From positions 1 through 41,935 of the forward strand of contig CAMHJX010000026.1 of assembly GCA_946185535.1 (NCBI GenBank): a stretch of DNA of 41,935 nt, written 5' to 3'. Below the pieces are notes generated by a model. That model was not told where the DNA came from. It saw nothing but the letters and a program-made list of their open reading frames with translations, and ran no database searches. Positions 1-7,474 of this stretch are shown piece by piece (position 1 is the stretch's first letter; each line of letters begins with the position of its first letter). The DNA comes from an uncultured Bacteroidales bacterium (GTDB lineage Bacteria; Bacteroidota; Bacteroidia; Bacteroidales; F082). The position numbers and the translations under genes are program-made.

Positions 1-139
1 TGAAGTTTTCAATAGTAAAACTATACTCTCCCATGTTGTGCGACATGATTTCGTATAAGTCGCTTTTTTGAGCGTTGTCTTGGGCACGCAAGGCCAGTGC
101 CGCAAAGGCTGGAATGAGTAAGAATAGAAGTCTTTTCAT
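1..139 (-). CDS. Secreted protein, N-terminal fragment cut by the window edge
   Basis: Reading leftwards from the ATG at 137-139 gives 46 residues: a basic MKR start, a hydrophobic run (LLFLLIPAFAALAL) and an R-A-Q cleavage-like site, which is a typical Sec signal peptide. The mature part begins with a short polar stretch containing YEIMSHNMGEYSF. The rest lies outside the window, so the function cannot be named. A Bacteroidota -7 box (TATTTTTG, minus strand, 164-171) lies 24 nt upstream of the start codon and supports this start. The gene runs away from the neighbouring small secreted gene at 284-514 in the same direction and may follow it as a separate transcript. Confidence 0.6.
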   Translation of the reverse strand, partial: MKRLLFLLIPAFAALALRAQDNAQKSDLYEIMSHNMGEYSFTIENF

Positions 140-230
140 GGTATTTTAGAATTAATTATTCCGCAAAAATACAAAATATTCCGTTTCAAGCAAGAATTTT
201 TCGATTTTTCTTCACCATATTCACTTCATT

Positions 231-279
231 CCGGCGGATTAGCAATCCGCCGGCTTTGAGTTGGGGATTTGCAATCCCC
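231..279. repeat. Double palindrome of the GGATT-N3-AATCC family
   Basis: Two perfect inverted repeats stand side by side: CCGGCGGATT-AGC-AATCCGCCGG (231-253) and GGGGATT-TGC-AATCCCC (263-279). The same core recurs at 6940-7016, 36811-36855 and 38201-38216. Here it sits just past the stop codon of the small gene at 284-514, where it could act as a 3' stem-loop, but there is no T-run. Confidence 0.75.
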
Positions 280-283
280 GCCA

Positions 284-514
284 TCACTTCTTCATCACCT
301 TGTCCGAATAGGTCTTCCCATCCCCTGCTACGATGGCGTTGGGGCCAACATTTAGTAATAATTCACCCAATAAGGTGATTTTCTCAAACCCTTGAGGCGG
401 ATCTGCTATTTCCCACTTATTTATAGGTAGTGGTTTTGTGTTTACGGCTTGTGCTTGCCATGTGAAGAGATTTAATGCGCAAAGGCAAATTAAGATTAGT
501 GTTTTTTTCATCAT
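284..514 (-). CDS. Small secreted protein of unknown function
   Basis: A 76-residue protein starting MMKKT with a clear signal peptide: hydrophobic ILICLCALNLFTW followed by an A-Q-A site near residue 23. The mature part is only about 53 residues, with a short hydrophobic stretch (ITLLGELLLNVG) and a lysine-rich end. I do not recognise a family. The gene lies downstream of, and in the same direction as, the TPR/HTH regulator at 749-2423, separated by 234 bp that holds two direct copies of a 14-mer (616-629 and 682-695). Either of the two adjacent ATGs (511 or 514) could be the start. Being so short, it could also be a decayed remnant of a longer protein. Confidence 0.5.
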   Translation of the reverse strand: MMKKTLILICLCALNLFTWQAQAVNTKPLPINKWEIADPPQGFEKITLLGELLLNVGPNAIVAGDGKTYSDKVMKK

Positions 515-615
515 GATAATTGAGTTTTAGTTTAACAAATATTGCTTGATGACAAGTGCGTGCTATGATTATTTTCACACCACGAAAATAGTCCATTTGC
601 TGAGCGTCCGAAACG

Positions 616-695
616 CCATCCGAACTTTTGCCTTCTTAAAAGGTTGTTAAACAACTAGATTACAGGTAGTTATATTTTTATCCATCCGAACTTTT
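616..695. repeat. Two direct 14-bp repeats upstream of a small secreted gene
   Basis: CCATCCGAACTTTT occurs at 616-629 and again at 682-695, 66 bp apart. On the minus strand, the direction of the flanking genes, it reads AAAAGTTCGGATGG. The copies lie between the end of the TPR/HTH regulator and the start of the small secreted gene. Regulatory use is inference. Confidence 0.55.
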
Positions 696-748
696 ATAGG
701 ATGAAATCCAAATCTTAAGTGCAAAAACAATGTGATTTTTGGAAAAAA

Positions 749-2423
749 CTATTGCTTTTTATCCTTCTCCACTATCTTATGAACCCTTGTGCGGAGCTTG
801 TCGAGCACACTTGTGCTAATGCCTAACAATGCAGCCTCTTCCATACGCGGAAGTTTGAAACGCGATAATATGAACACGCGACGTTCCATTTCATCCATTT
901 CAGGGTATTTATATGTTACGGTTTCCCGTAATCCAGGATACAATGCATCGATTACCTCTTTTACGGCTTCCCAGTGTTCGCCATCTCCGAACACTACTTT
1001 TTCCAAATCCTTTAGGGCTATTTTGTTTTTTGGGTTTTCAATGCTAAAGCTGAGTTTTTGCATGGTCTTGAACTTTGCATAATACATATTCGACATTTGT
1101 TGCATTGTATCAAGAACCTTCTTTTCATGCTCTATATTACTCTCAACCAATGCCCTGTTCTGCTGCATAAAATGAAACATGTTGGCATTGGTTTCTGCTT
1201 CCTTCTTGTTTCTTTGGGATGATTGATAAAAGAATAAGGCTACAATACAGAGCAACAATACGATTCCTATGGCAACGAAGCGTTGCATCCGGGAGCGCTC
1301 TTGGATCATCTTGTTTTGCAGACTCTCGTAGTCATATTGCATTTGGATGCGATAGATTACTTGTTTTTGTCTTTGACTCACTACATCAGACAAAAGAATT
1401 TCCCGCTGATCTTTGAAACGAAGGGCTTTCTGGATGTCTCCTTGTTGCTCGGCAAATTGCGACAACGCCCCATATGCAGAAGCTTTTGATTCCACTGGAA
1501 TTTCTTTGGTAGAGAGTAGATTTTCAACACGTTTGAAATACAACACCGCTGAATCCATTTCTTTGGCAGAAATGAATGTTTTGCCCATGTTGAGGTAAAA
1601 AACAAACTCTTCCGTTTTGTCCAAATGAGAGGTGCTTGCCATTTGTTTAAGATGCTCAATGGCGTCGCCATATTTTCCCTGAATGCGGCATAGTACGGCT
1701 TGGTTGTTAAAGACTTTGATTCTTGCTTTTTCGAAATGTTCCTTTTCAGCACAAGAAAGTCCTCTTTCTAAACAATTGTTTGCGCTGTCGTATCGACTTA
1801 TCAAAATATAAACTACAGCCTTGCTGTTTTCTAGTAAAGCTCGTTCACCATAGTGATTTCCGATATAGTTTTCAGAAATGATAAACGACTTTAAGGCTTC
1901 CTGTTCCCTGTCTTCATCATACAGCATCTTCCCCATCCAATACTCCGCCTGCGCCACAGTGAGGCTGTCTATAGCTGCCGTATTGCTCCGCCTCCTTGAA
2001 CGAGCGCATGGCGGCTTCCTTCTCGTTGTAGTGCTGCTGCACGAAGCCGCTGTAGAGGGCCGCATGGGCGGCCTTGGCGTATTGTTTTTTACCAGCATAG
2101 TAGGCTGCGGCACGTTCCAATTCGGGGCTGGTGGAGAGGTTGGCATGCTCGTCAAAGAAATCGTCGTCCATCACGGGCGAGATTTCCTGTCCACGGTCAC
2201 CAAACAAGGCCTCGGCCTGCAGCAAGGCCATGTCCATTCGCTCCCGCTCGCTGAAGTTCGCGGGCATGCGCAGCACGCTGTCAATCAGGCGCACGGTGCT
2301 GTCGGGAAAGGTGTCGGCCAACTGCTCGGCACGCTTCACCATGCGCCGCGCCTCGCGCGTGGTGCTGTCGCAAGCCGACAAAGCCAGCAAAACCAATAAT
2401 CCTATCCAAACGTAGCGTTTCAT
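749..2423 (-). pseudogene. Membrane TPR / helix-turn-helix regulator, frameshifted
   Basis: Two overlapping frames together make one protein of about 557 residues. The upstream frame (2423 down to about 1975) gives a lipoprotein-type signal (LLVLLALSAC) and the first tetratricopeptide-like helices up to EAEQYG. The downstream frame (about 1975 to 749) continues with AIDSLTVAQAEYWMGKML, more TPR-like repeats, a transmembrane helix (FVAIGIVLLLCIVALFFY), a coiled coil and a C-terminal HTH-like segment (MEEAALLGISTSVLDKLRTR). The frames join at 1970-1982, where one extra base, or two missing, breaks the gene; no homopolymer is present there. It is built like the intact regulator at 23463-25202. 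It could be a real pseudogene or a single-base assembly error. The ATG at 2423 has a -7 box only 5 nt upstream. Confidence 0.75.
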
Positions 2424-2428
2424 GCCTG

Positions 2429-2436
2429 CAAAGGTA
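2429..2436 (-). promoter_or_regulatory. -7 promoter box of the TPR/HTH regulator, near-leaderless
   Basis: TACCTTTG matches the Bacteroidota -7 consensus TAnnTTTG and ends 5 nt before the ATG, so transcription should begin at or next to the start codon. The same geometry is seen at 23450-23457 for the second TPR/HTH regulator. Confidence 0.55.
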
Positions 2437-2437
2437 T

Positions 2438-2477
2438 AAAAAAAGACGCAACAATCCCTTTCGAGATTCTTTGCGTC
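2438..2477 (-). terminator. Intrinsic terminator of the response regulator gene
   Basis: On the minus strand GACGCAA pairs with TTGCGTC, with an inner AATC/GATT stem, followed directly by seven T residues. It lies 28 nt past the stop codon of the response regulator. The T-run abuts the -7 box of the next gene. Confidence 0.8.
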
Positions 2478-2505
2478 CTTCTTTCTTGCAATTTTGCGTG
2501 TGGCC

Positions 2506-3198
2506 TTACTTCACCACCAGCTTAAATCCCACGCCATGCACATTCAGGATGTCGACATCAGGGTCGTCCTTGAAGTACTTGCGGAGCTTGGTGATGTAGA
2601 CATCCATCGAGCGGGCGTTAGTGCGGTTTTCCTCCTCCCAGATGGTCCTCAAAACAAGACCGCGTTCCAATGTCTCGCCTTTGTGCTCACAAAGCATGTA
2701 GAGCAATTCCATCTCCTTGGAGGTCAGCTTGCGCCTTTCGCCCTTGAAATCGGTCAAAGTGAGATGCGGCACGTCGAAAGTGAAACCACCGAGGCGATAC
2801 TCACATGTCGAAGTGCTTGTAGGAGTGTAGGTCAACCAGCGCTCCAAAACCTTGACGCGTGCCAACAGCTCGTCCATGCTGAAGGGTTTGGTGATATAGT
2901 CGTCGGCACCCAAGCTGAAGCCTTCCAAAACATCGTCCTCCTCCTTCTTGGCGGTCAGGAAGATGACAGGCATCATGGGTTGCACCGCCTTAATTTGTTT
3001 GACTAAAGTAAAACCGTCCATCACAGGCATCATCACATCGGTAATGCACAAATCATACTGGACGTCGCGAAGGCTGTTCCAAGCCTCTTCGCCATTTTGG
3101 AATAAGGTGGTGGGATAGCCCTTGGAATCAAGGAAAGCCTTGACAATCATACCTAATCCACGATCGTCTTCGGCCAATAAAATCTTTAAACGTGACAT
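2506..3198 (-). CDS. OmpR/PhoB-family response regulator (RprY-like)
   Basis: A 230-residue two-domain response regulator. The receiver domain (about 1-120) has the acidic pocket E10-D11-D12, the phosphoacceptor Asp54 in LCITDVMMP, the FLTAK switch threonine and K in ITKPF. The C-terminal domain (about 130-230) is a winged helix of the OmpR type (LTSKEMELLYMLCEHKGETLERG, with a recognition-helix region around ARSMDVYITKLRKYF), so it is a DNA-binding transcription regulator in the cytoplasm. The sequence style resembles RprY of Bacteroides. No histidine kinase gene adjoins it, so its partner is elsewhere or lost. A possible -7 box (TATTTTTG, minus strand) lies at 3269-3276, and an intrinsic terminator follows. 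It faces away from pgi. Confidence 0.9.
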   Translation of the reverse strand: MSRLKILLAEDDRGLGMIVKAFLDSKGYPTTLFQNGEEAWNSLRDVQYDLCITDVMMPVMDGFTLVKQIKAVQPMMPVIFLTAKKEEDDVLEGFSLGADDYITKPFSMDELLARVKVLERWLTYTPTSTSTCEYRLGGFTFDVPHLTLTDFKGERRKLTSKEMELLYMLCEHKGETLERGLVLRTIWEEENRTNARSMDVYITKLRKYFKDDPDVDILNVHGVGFKLVVK

Positions 3199-3351
3199 AT
3201 AAAAAAAACTAAAATAAAAACGAATAATAAGCTTGCATGTAAAACGTTGATGTGCAAAAAATGTTGTGCAAAAATAGTATTTTTTTTGATATAACCATCA
3301 CATTCTTAAAGATTTTGTCTTATCTTCGCAGCATCTTAATATTCAGAAAAT

Positions 3352-4683
3352 ATGAAAATCGACCTCACACATGTCCAACCTTTTCTGGACAAAAACCAAA
3401 AAAGTCATTTAGAATCAAGAGTTTCAGAAGTTTATGAAACCATCTTCAATAAAACAGGTGCTGGCAACGACTTCCTCGGCTGGGTGAATCTGCCTTCGGA
3501 AATCGATGAAAATCTTTTAGCAGACATCGAGAAGACCGCTGCCGACCTGCGCAAAAAGTCGGAAATTTTCGTTGTCATCGGCATCGGCGGCTCCTATCTC
3601 GGCGCCCGTGCTGTCATCGAGGCCTTGCAGAACCACTTTGCACCGCTCACTGGCGAGAAGCCGCTCATCGTCTATGCTGGCCATAACATGAGCGAGGACT
3701 ACCTCCACGACCTCATGGCCATCCTCGACAAGAAGGACTACTCGCTGGCGGTCATTTCCAAGTCGGGCACGACGACGGAACCCGCCATCGCCTTCCGCAT
3801 CCTCAAGCAACACATCATCAACAAATACGGCGAACAGGAAGCCGCCTCGCGCATCATCGCCATCACCGACAAGGCCCGTGGCGCCCTCAAACAATTGGCC
3901 AACGTGAAGGGTTACAAGACTTATATCGTCCCCGACGACGTGGGGGGCCGTTTCTCGGTGCTCACACCTGTGGGTCTGCTGCCTATCGCCATGGCAGGCA
4001 TCGACATCCGCGCTTTGGTGAAGGGTGCCGTCGAAATGGAGAAACAATGCAAGGCCTGCCCCACCCTCGAGAACCCCGTCACACAATATGCCGTGGTGCG
4101 TCAAGCCCTCTATGCCCAGGGTCTGACCAATGAAATTATGGTCAACTATGAGCCGCGTCTGGTGTATTTCAGCGAGTGGTGGAAACAACTCTACGGCGAG
4201 AGCCACGGCAAGCAGCACAAGGGCATCTTTCCCGCTTCGGTCACCTTCAGCACCGACCTTCACTCCATGGGACAATACATCCAAGACGGTCTGCGCAACC
4301 TCTTCGAGACGGTGATTTCGGTGGAGAACTCTAACCACGAGCTCTGCATCCCGATGGAGAACGAAGACCTCGACCAACTCAACTACATCGCCGGCAAGCG
4401 CATCAGCGAGGTGAACCACAAAGCTGAACTCGGCACCGTGTTGGCCCACGAGGACGGCGGCGTGCCGAACCTGCGCATCGTCATCCCAGAGGTCTCGGAG
4501 AAGGTGCTCGGAGAACTGATCTACTTCTTCGAAATGGCCTGCGCCGTCAGCGGCTACATGCTGGATGTCAACCCGTTCGACCAACCCGGCGTGGAAGCCT
4601 ACAAAAAGAATATGTTTGCACTTTTGGGAAAGAAAGGATTTGAAGAACAAACGAAGGTTTTGAACCAACGTTTGAATCTGTAA
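3352..4683 (+). CDS. pgi: Glucose-6-phosphate isomerase
   Basis: A 443-residue cytoplasmic enzyme interconverting glucose-6-phosphate and fructose-6-phosphate in glycolysis and gluconeogenesis. Signature stretches are present: IGIGGSYLGARAVIEAL (sugar-phosphate binding loop), VISKSGTTTEPAIAF (phosphate-binding SIS motif), the YGESHGKQHKGIFPAS region, STDLHSMGQ, and the C-terminal part with DQPGVEAYK. The length fits the short form found in Bacteroidota and Firmicutes rather than the 550-residue proteobacterial type. The start at 3352 follows a likely -7 box (TATCTTCG, 3321-3328). It is transcribed alone and is followed by a long inverted repeat and a small separate gene. Confidence 0.97.
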   Translation: MKIDLTHVQPFLDKNQKSHLESRVSEVYETIFNKTGAGNDFLGWVNLPSEIDENLLADIEKTAADLRKKSEIFVVIGIGGSYLGARAVIEALQNHFAPLTGEKPLIVYAGHNMSEDYLHDLMAILDKKDYSLAVISKSGTTTEPAIAFRILKQHIINKYGEQEAASRIIAITDKARGALKQLANVKGYKTYIVPDDVGGRFSVLTPVGLLPIAMAGIDIRALVKGAVEMEKQCKACPTLENPVTQYAVVRQALYAQGLTNEIMVNYEPRLVYFSEWWKQLYGESHGKQHKGIFPASVTFSTDLHSMGQYIQDGLRNLFETVISVENSNHELCIPMENEDLDQLNYIAGKRISEVNHKAELGTVLAHEDGGVPNLRIVIPEVSEKVLGELIYFFEMACAVSGYMLDVNPFDQPGVEAYKKNMFALLGKKGFEEQTKVLNQRLNL

Positions 4684-4692
4684 GTCTAGGCT

Positions 4693-4758
4693 GTAGGGCT
4701 GTCACACCGTGGCAGCCGCATAAAACGAAAAGCGGCTGCCATAATATGACAGCCCTAC
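4693..4758. repeat. Long inverted repeat, GTAGGGCTGTC family
   Basis: GTAGGGCTGTCA at 4693 pairs with TGACAGCCCTAC ending at 4758, and inside it GGCAGCCGC pairs with GCGGCTGCC. The same arms recur at 17365-17459. The element lies just after pgi and could serve as its 3' stem-loop, but there is no T-run; the recurrence marks it as a dispersed repeat. Confidence 0.8.
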
Positions 4759-4779
4759 ATGCCTAATTGAAAAAATGTG

Positions 4780-4787
4780 TATCTTTG
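4780..4787 (+). promoter_or_regulatory. -7 promoter box of the 52-residue gene
   Basis: TATCTTTG is a full match to TAnnTTTG, 28 nt before the ATG at 4816. No clear -33 element is visible at the usual spacing. Confidence 0.5.
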
Positions 4788-4815
4788 CACCCTCAAAACA
4801 TAGATAACACCTAAA

Positions 4816-4974
4816 ATGGACGTACCCAAAGACGACGTAAACTCACAGTTTACATTCACCTACGACGACATCAAAGGCACCGTGCATGTGGTTGACCACC
4901 AAACGGGCGAAGAATATGATCTTTTAAAGGAAGACACAGGCTGGTTTGATGCCGAATTCAAATTTGATGTTTGA
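4816..4974 (+). CDS. Small acidic protein, unknown function
   Basis: A 52-residue reading frame from ATG 4816 to TGA 4972-4974, starting MDVPKDD and ending FKFDV. It is strongly acidic and lacks any signal peptide or membrane segment, so a soluble cytoplasmic protein is likely. It has its own consensus -7 box (4780-4787) and a codon pattern like that of the neighbouring genes, which argues that it is real. A long palindrome (5021-5089) follows and may end the transcript. I do not recognise a family; alternating charged and aromatic residues suggest a small beta-rich fold, which is only a guess. Confidence 0.6.
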   Translation: MDVPKDDVNSQFTFTYDDIKGTVHVVDHQTGEEYDLLKEDTGWFDAEFKFDV

Positions 4975-5020
4975 TTAGAAACAAATCTTACTCAAATCTT
5001 ATCGTAATCTATAGAGATTT

Positions 5021-5089
5021 TCTCTAACCGAATTGATCCGAAAATATCCGAAATGACTTCGGAATGATTCGGTTCAGTTCGGTTAGAGA
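5021..5089. repeat. Long imperfect palindrome between convergent genes
   Basis: TCTCTAACCGAA at 5021 pairs with TTCGGTTAGAGA ending at 5089, and the pairing continues inward through TCCGAA/TTCGGA. It lies between the converging ends of the small acidic gene and the DUF2147 gene, where it can form a stem-loop in both transcripts, so a bidirectional terminator is possible although T-runs are poor. Confidence 0.65.
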
Positions 5090-5098
5090 TTATATATC

Positions 5099-5536
5099 TT
5101 ATTTCTTGCGTTTCCACACTTGCGAACGGCCCAGCAGTCCGGCCCTATCCAATGAGCCACGCACGCTGAGTTCGTCGGTTTTGGCCTTGTAAGTCACCTT
5201 GGCATTGTAGGTCTTCTTGCTTTCGGGGTCGTAGATCTTGCCTCTCAACAGGTCATCGTCAGCCTTCATCTCCTTGAAGAGGTGTGTGCCGACCACGCCT
5301 TCGTATTCTTTGGCGTAAGGGGCCTTCATCACCTGAAATTTACCGTTGGCATCTTTTTCATAAAGCGTGGTGATCACCGCCTCATACACGCCTTTCTCTT
5401 CATAGATTTTAACGGTGGAGCGAAGGTCGCCCGTATTGTCGTCGTAAGTGTTCCATTGGCCAATCATCTTGCTGACTTGGGCCTGTCCGAGCATGGCCGT
5501 GGCCACGAAAAGGACTAAAAAAAGGAGTTTCTTCAT
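5099..5536 (-). CDS. Secreted DUF2147-family protein
   Basis: A 145-residue exported protein. The start is placed at MKKLLFLVLFVATAMLGQAQ, a textbook signal peptide with cleavage near residue 20; an upstream in-frame start at 5563 would add nine polar residues and is less likely. The mature domain begins with the IGQWNTYDDNTGDLRSTVKIYE pattern of DUF2147 (I/V-G-x-W plus K-I-Y), and ends with LSVRGSLDRAGLLGRSQVWKR, the conserved R-G end of that family. DUF2147 proteins are small beta-barrel, lipocalin-like periplasmic proteins of unknown role. A -7 box (TATTTTTG, minus strand, 5561-5568) gives it its own promoter, so it need not belong to the efflux operon ending at 5600. Confidence 0.85.
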   Translation of the reverse strand: MKKLLFLVLFVATAMLGQAQVSKMIGQWNTYDDNTGDLRSTVKIYEEKGVYEAVITTLYEKDANGKFQVMKAPYAKEYEGVVGTHLFKEMKADDDLLRGKIYDPESKKTYNAKVTYKAKTDELSVRGSLDRAGLLGRSQVWKRKK

Positions 5537-5599
5537 TGGATTGAGTTTTGAATCAGGCGACAAAAATACAAAAATCGTGCAAAACCTATGTATGGGATG

Positions 5600-7063
5600 T
5601 TAATCCTTTGTCAGTTGCCTGTAGGTCACCAGATTAATCCGATACTCCACGCGGCTGTCTGTGAGCTCGTCGCGGCTTTTTTTGAGCATGGTCTGGGCTT
5701 CGAGCACATCCGACAAAGCCACCAGTCCAGCCTCATAATAGTCCTGCGTGATTTTTAAATTGGCTTCAGCGTCATTGAGGGCAGTTTGCGCCATGGTGAT
5801 GCGCAGCCAACTCTGTTCGAGGTTGAACCACGCTTGGTTGGTCTGCATCTCCATTTTCTCGGTAAGGTCGCGACGGGTGTTTTCGGCCATTTCGGCGTCG
5901 AGGTCGTGCTTTTTCAGCTTGAAGGAGGTCTTATGCCAATCGGTGATAGGCACTTGAAGCACGGCAAAGACCATCGCATTGGGTTTGCTGTTTTCAAGAA
6001 TGGTGTGATAGCTTGTGCTACCACCCACCAACAAGGAAGGCAAGGCCTCGCCCAAGGTCATCTTCTTCTTCAGCTTTTCCGCTTGCAGCGAGAGGTCGAG
6101 GAGATGGCTTTCGTTGCGTAGCGACACCGCCTCGTTAGGTTGCCGATAATAGGCCGTTGGCTCGGTCTCCAAGCCCAAGGTATCGGTGAGTGTCATCGTC
6201 TGCCAGTCGGTACCTATGGTTTGTGCCAAGGCCATCTTGAGCAAGGCGATGCCGTCGGTGACTTTCTTGCGGTTGAGTTGGCTCTCGTTTTGCTTCACCT
6301 TCAGCTTGAACTGGTCGGTGGGCATGGCCAAACCCGCTTCAATGGCTCCCGACAGGTCTTTGTCCAAGGTATCCAAGAGTCGGTCAAGTTGGTCCAAGGT
6401 GGCCAGTTTCTCTTGCAAGGCCACGATTTGCCAATAGAGCGTCTCGGTTTGCAGACAGACTTCGTCTTCCTTCACTTTTGCTTGGATCTCAGCGGCATCG
6501 ATGCCCAATTTGGCAAGTTTGTTGCCGTTACGGATGCGACCCCCAGCATAGACGGGTTCTGTCGCCATCGCATTGAGCATCACGCCGTTTTGCACGAAGG
6601 AATACTCTTTGTCTATGCCCATATTTGCGCCATATTCGGCATAAAGCGTATAAAGGAGCTGCCTCAACTGCGCATTGTCGATGTCCTCGATGCCGAAGGT
6701 AAGCATCGGGTTCAAGGCATCAAAAGCCACGGCTTGTGCTGACACGGTGGGGAAGTATTCGGCGCGGGCTTCGTTTTTTGTAGCTCGCGCTTTATTGATT
6801 TCCAACTGACTGTTTTTCAGTTCGATGTTGTTCTCCAAGGCCATCTCAATGCAGTCCTGAACGGAGAGACGGAACGGTTCCTGTGCCATCAAGAAAACCG
6901 AAAATGATGTAAGCAGAATCATTAATGCCAAGGTTCGGACGGATTTGTAATCCGGCCGTATTGAAGTGGGGATTTCAAATCCCCTTTTCCTTCCCGACGG
7001 ATTGCAAATCCGTCGGAACAAAAGACTTTTCAATCCTTTCTCTTTATCCATAACCTTTCCCAT
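5600..7063 (-). CDS. TolC-family outer membrane efflux channel
   Basis: The outer-membrane component of a tripartite RND pump. From LSVQDCIEMALENNIELKNSQLEINKARATKNEA onward it shows the two OEP repeats of TolC proteins, with long alpha-helical barrels and the repeated pattern YEAGLVALSDVLEAQTMLKKSRDEL near the end. It follows the permease and adaptor genes on the same strand. The N-terminus is odd: the open frame begins at 7063 (or ATG 7051) and overlaps the previous gene, but residues about 16-44 (FRRICNPSG...RPDYKSVRT) are the translation of three GGATT-family palindromes. The hydrophobic signal peptide (MILLTSFSVFLMAQ) follows at 6922. Either the true start is 6922, or a repeat array was inserted into the n-region of the signal peptide. 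Confidence 0.88.
   Translation of the reverse strand: MGKVMDKEKGLKSLLFRRICNPSGRKRGFEIPTSIRPDYKSVRTLALMILLTSFSVFLMAQEPFRLSVQDCIEMALENNIELKNSQLEINKARATKNEARAEYFPTVSAQAVAFDALNPMLTFGIEDIDNAQLRQLLYTLYAEYGANMGIDKEYSFVQNGVMLNAMATEPVYAGGRIRNGNKLAKLGIDAAEIQAKVKEDEVCLQTETLYWQIVALQEKLATLDQLDRLLDTLDKDLSGAIEAGLAMPTDQFKLKVKQNESQLNRKKVTDGIALLKMALAQTIGTDWQTMTLTDTLGLETEPTAYYRQPNEAVSLRNESHLLDLSLQAEKLKKKMTLGEALPSLLVGGSTSYHTILENSKPNAMVFAVLQVPITDWHKTSFKLKKHDLDAEMAENTRRDLTEKMEMQTNQAWFNLEQSWLRITMAQTALNDAEANLKITQDYYEAGLVALSDVLEAQTMLKKSRDELTDSRVEYRINLVTYRQLTKD
6940..7016. repeat. Triple palindrome of the GGATT-N3-AATCC family at the tolC-like 5' end
   Basis: Three palindromes in a row: CGGATT-TGT-AATCCG (6940-6954), GGGGATTT-C-AAATCCCC (6968-6984) and CCGACGGATT-GCA-AATCCGTCGG (6994-7016). 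They lie inside the open frame of the TolC-like gene and stay in frame with it. Confidence 0.8.
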
Positions 7064-7461
7064 AGCCTTTTATACTCCTCCTCAGAAGTAGTAACGGGTT
7101 CATCAATGTATATTCTTACTTTTTTATATGGTTCTTCAGGAGAGAATCTTACCTTGTAAGTGTCTCCAACAACAGCTTTCTGGAATTGTTCCTTTTCTTC
7201 GTATGATAGAGAACATGTCCCATCTATGATGGTATCATCCATAAAAAATGAAAATTCAATAATATATGGATTCGGACCAGTACCAAAACGAGAACCAATT
7301 GTATATGTATTTGTTACAACGCCAATAGTTTCTTCTCCTGTTGACAAAAGCGTTTGTCTTTCTTTACGGAGAAATAGTGCAGAAACTAACGCAATAAGCA
7401 AACCACACACAAATACAATAAGTGCAATCCTAAGTTTCCTGTTTTTGTTTACTTTTTTCAT
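7030..7461 (-). CDS. Small membrane-anchored protein, DUF3592-like
   Basis: A 143-residue protein with a basic N-terminus (MKKVNKNRKLR), one transmembrane helix (IALIVFVCGLLIALVSALFL) and an extracytoplasmic beta-rich domain. The pattern IGVVTNTY...YIIEFSFF...VVGDTYKVRFSPEEPYKKVRIY resembles DUF3592 domains, whose function is unknown. It sits between the RND permease (14 nt upstream) and the TolC-like gene (overlapping by up to 34 nt), an unusual place in such operons. Its DNA is visibly more AT-rich than the flanking efflux genes, suggesting later arrival. A role as a pump accessory is only inferred from position. Confidence 0.65.
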   Translation of the reverse strand: MKKVNKNRKLRIALIVFVCGLLIALVSALFLRKERQTLLSTGEETIGVVTNTYTIGSRFGTGPNPYIIEFSFFMDDTIIDGTCSLSYEEKEQFQKAVVGDTYKVRFSPEEPYKKVRIYIDEPVTTSEEEYKRLWERLWIKRKD

Positions 7462-7474
7462 ATGTTGTCTACCT

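Noticed and set aside
749-2155. Separate gene with an MTSMPTSPP start
   Set aside because: Its first 60 or so residues are an out-of-frame reading of the upstream half of the TPR regulator; only the part after about 1980 is genuine.
3517-4668. Long open frame on the minus strand (383 codons)
   Set aside because: It is fully antisense to pgi, whose family motifs are unambiguous; the His/Val/Asp-rich composition is that of a shadow frame.
4693-4758. Dedicated terminator of pgi
   Set aside because: The stem has no T-run and its arms recur at 17365-17459, so it is listed as a dispersed repeat; a terminating effect is not excluded.
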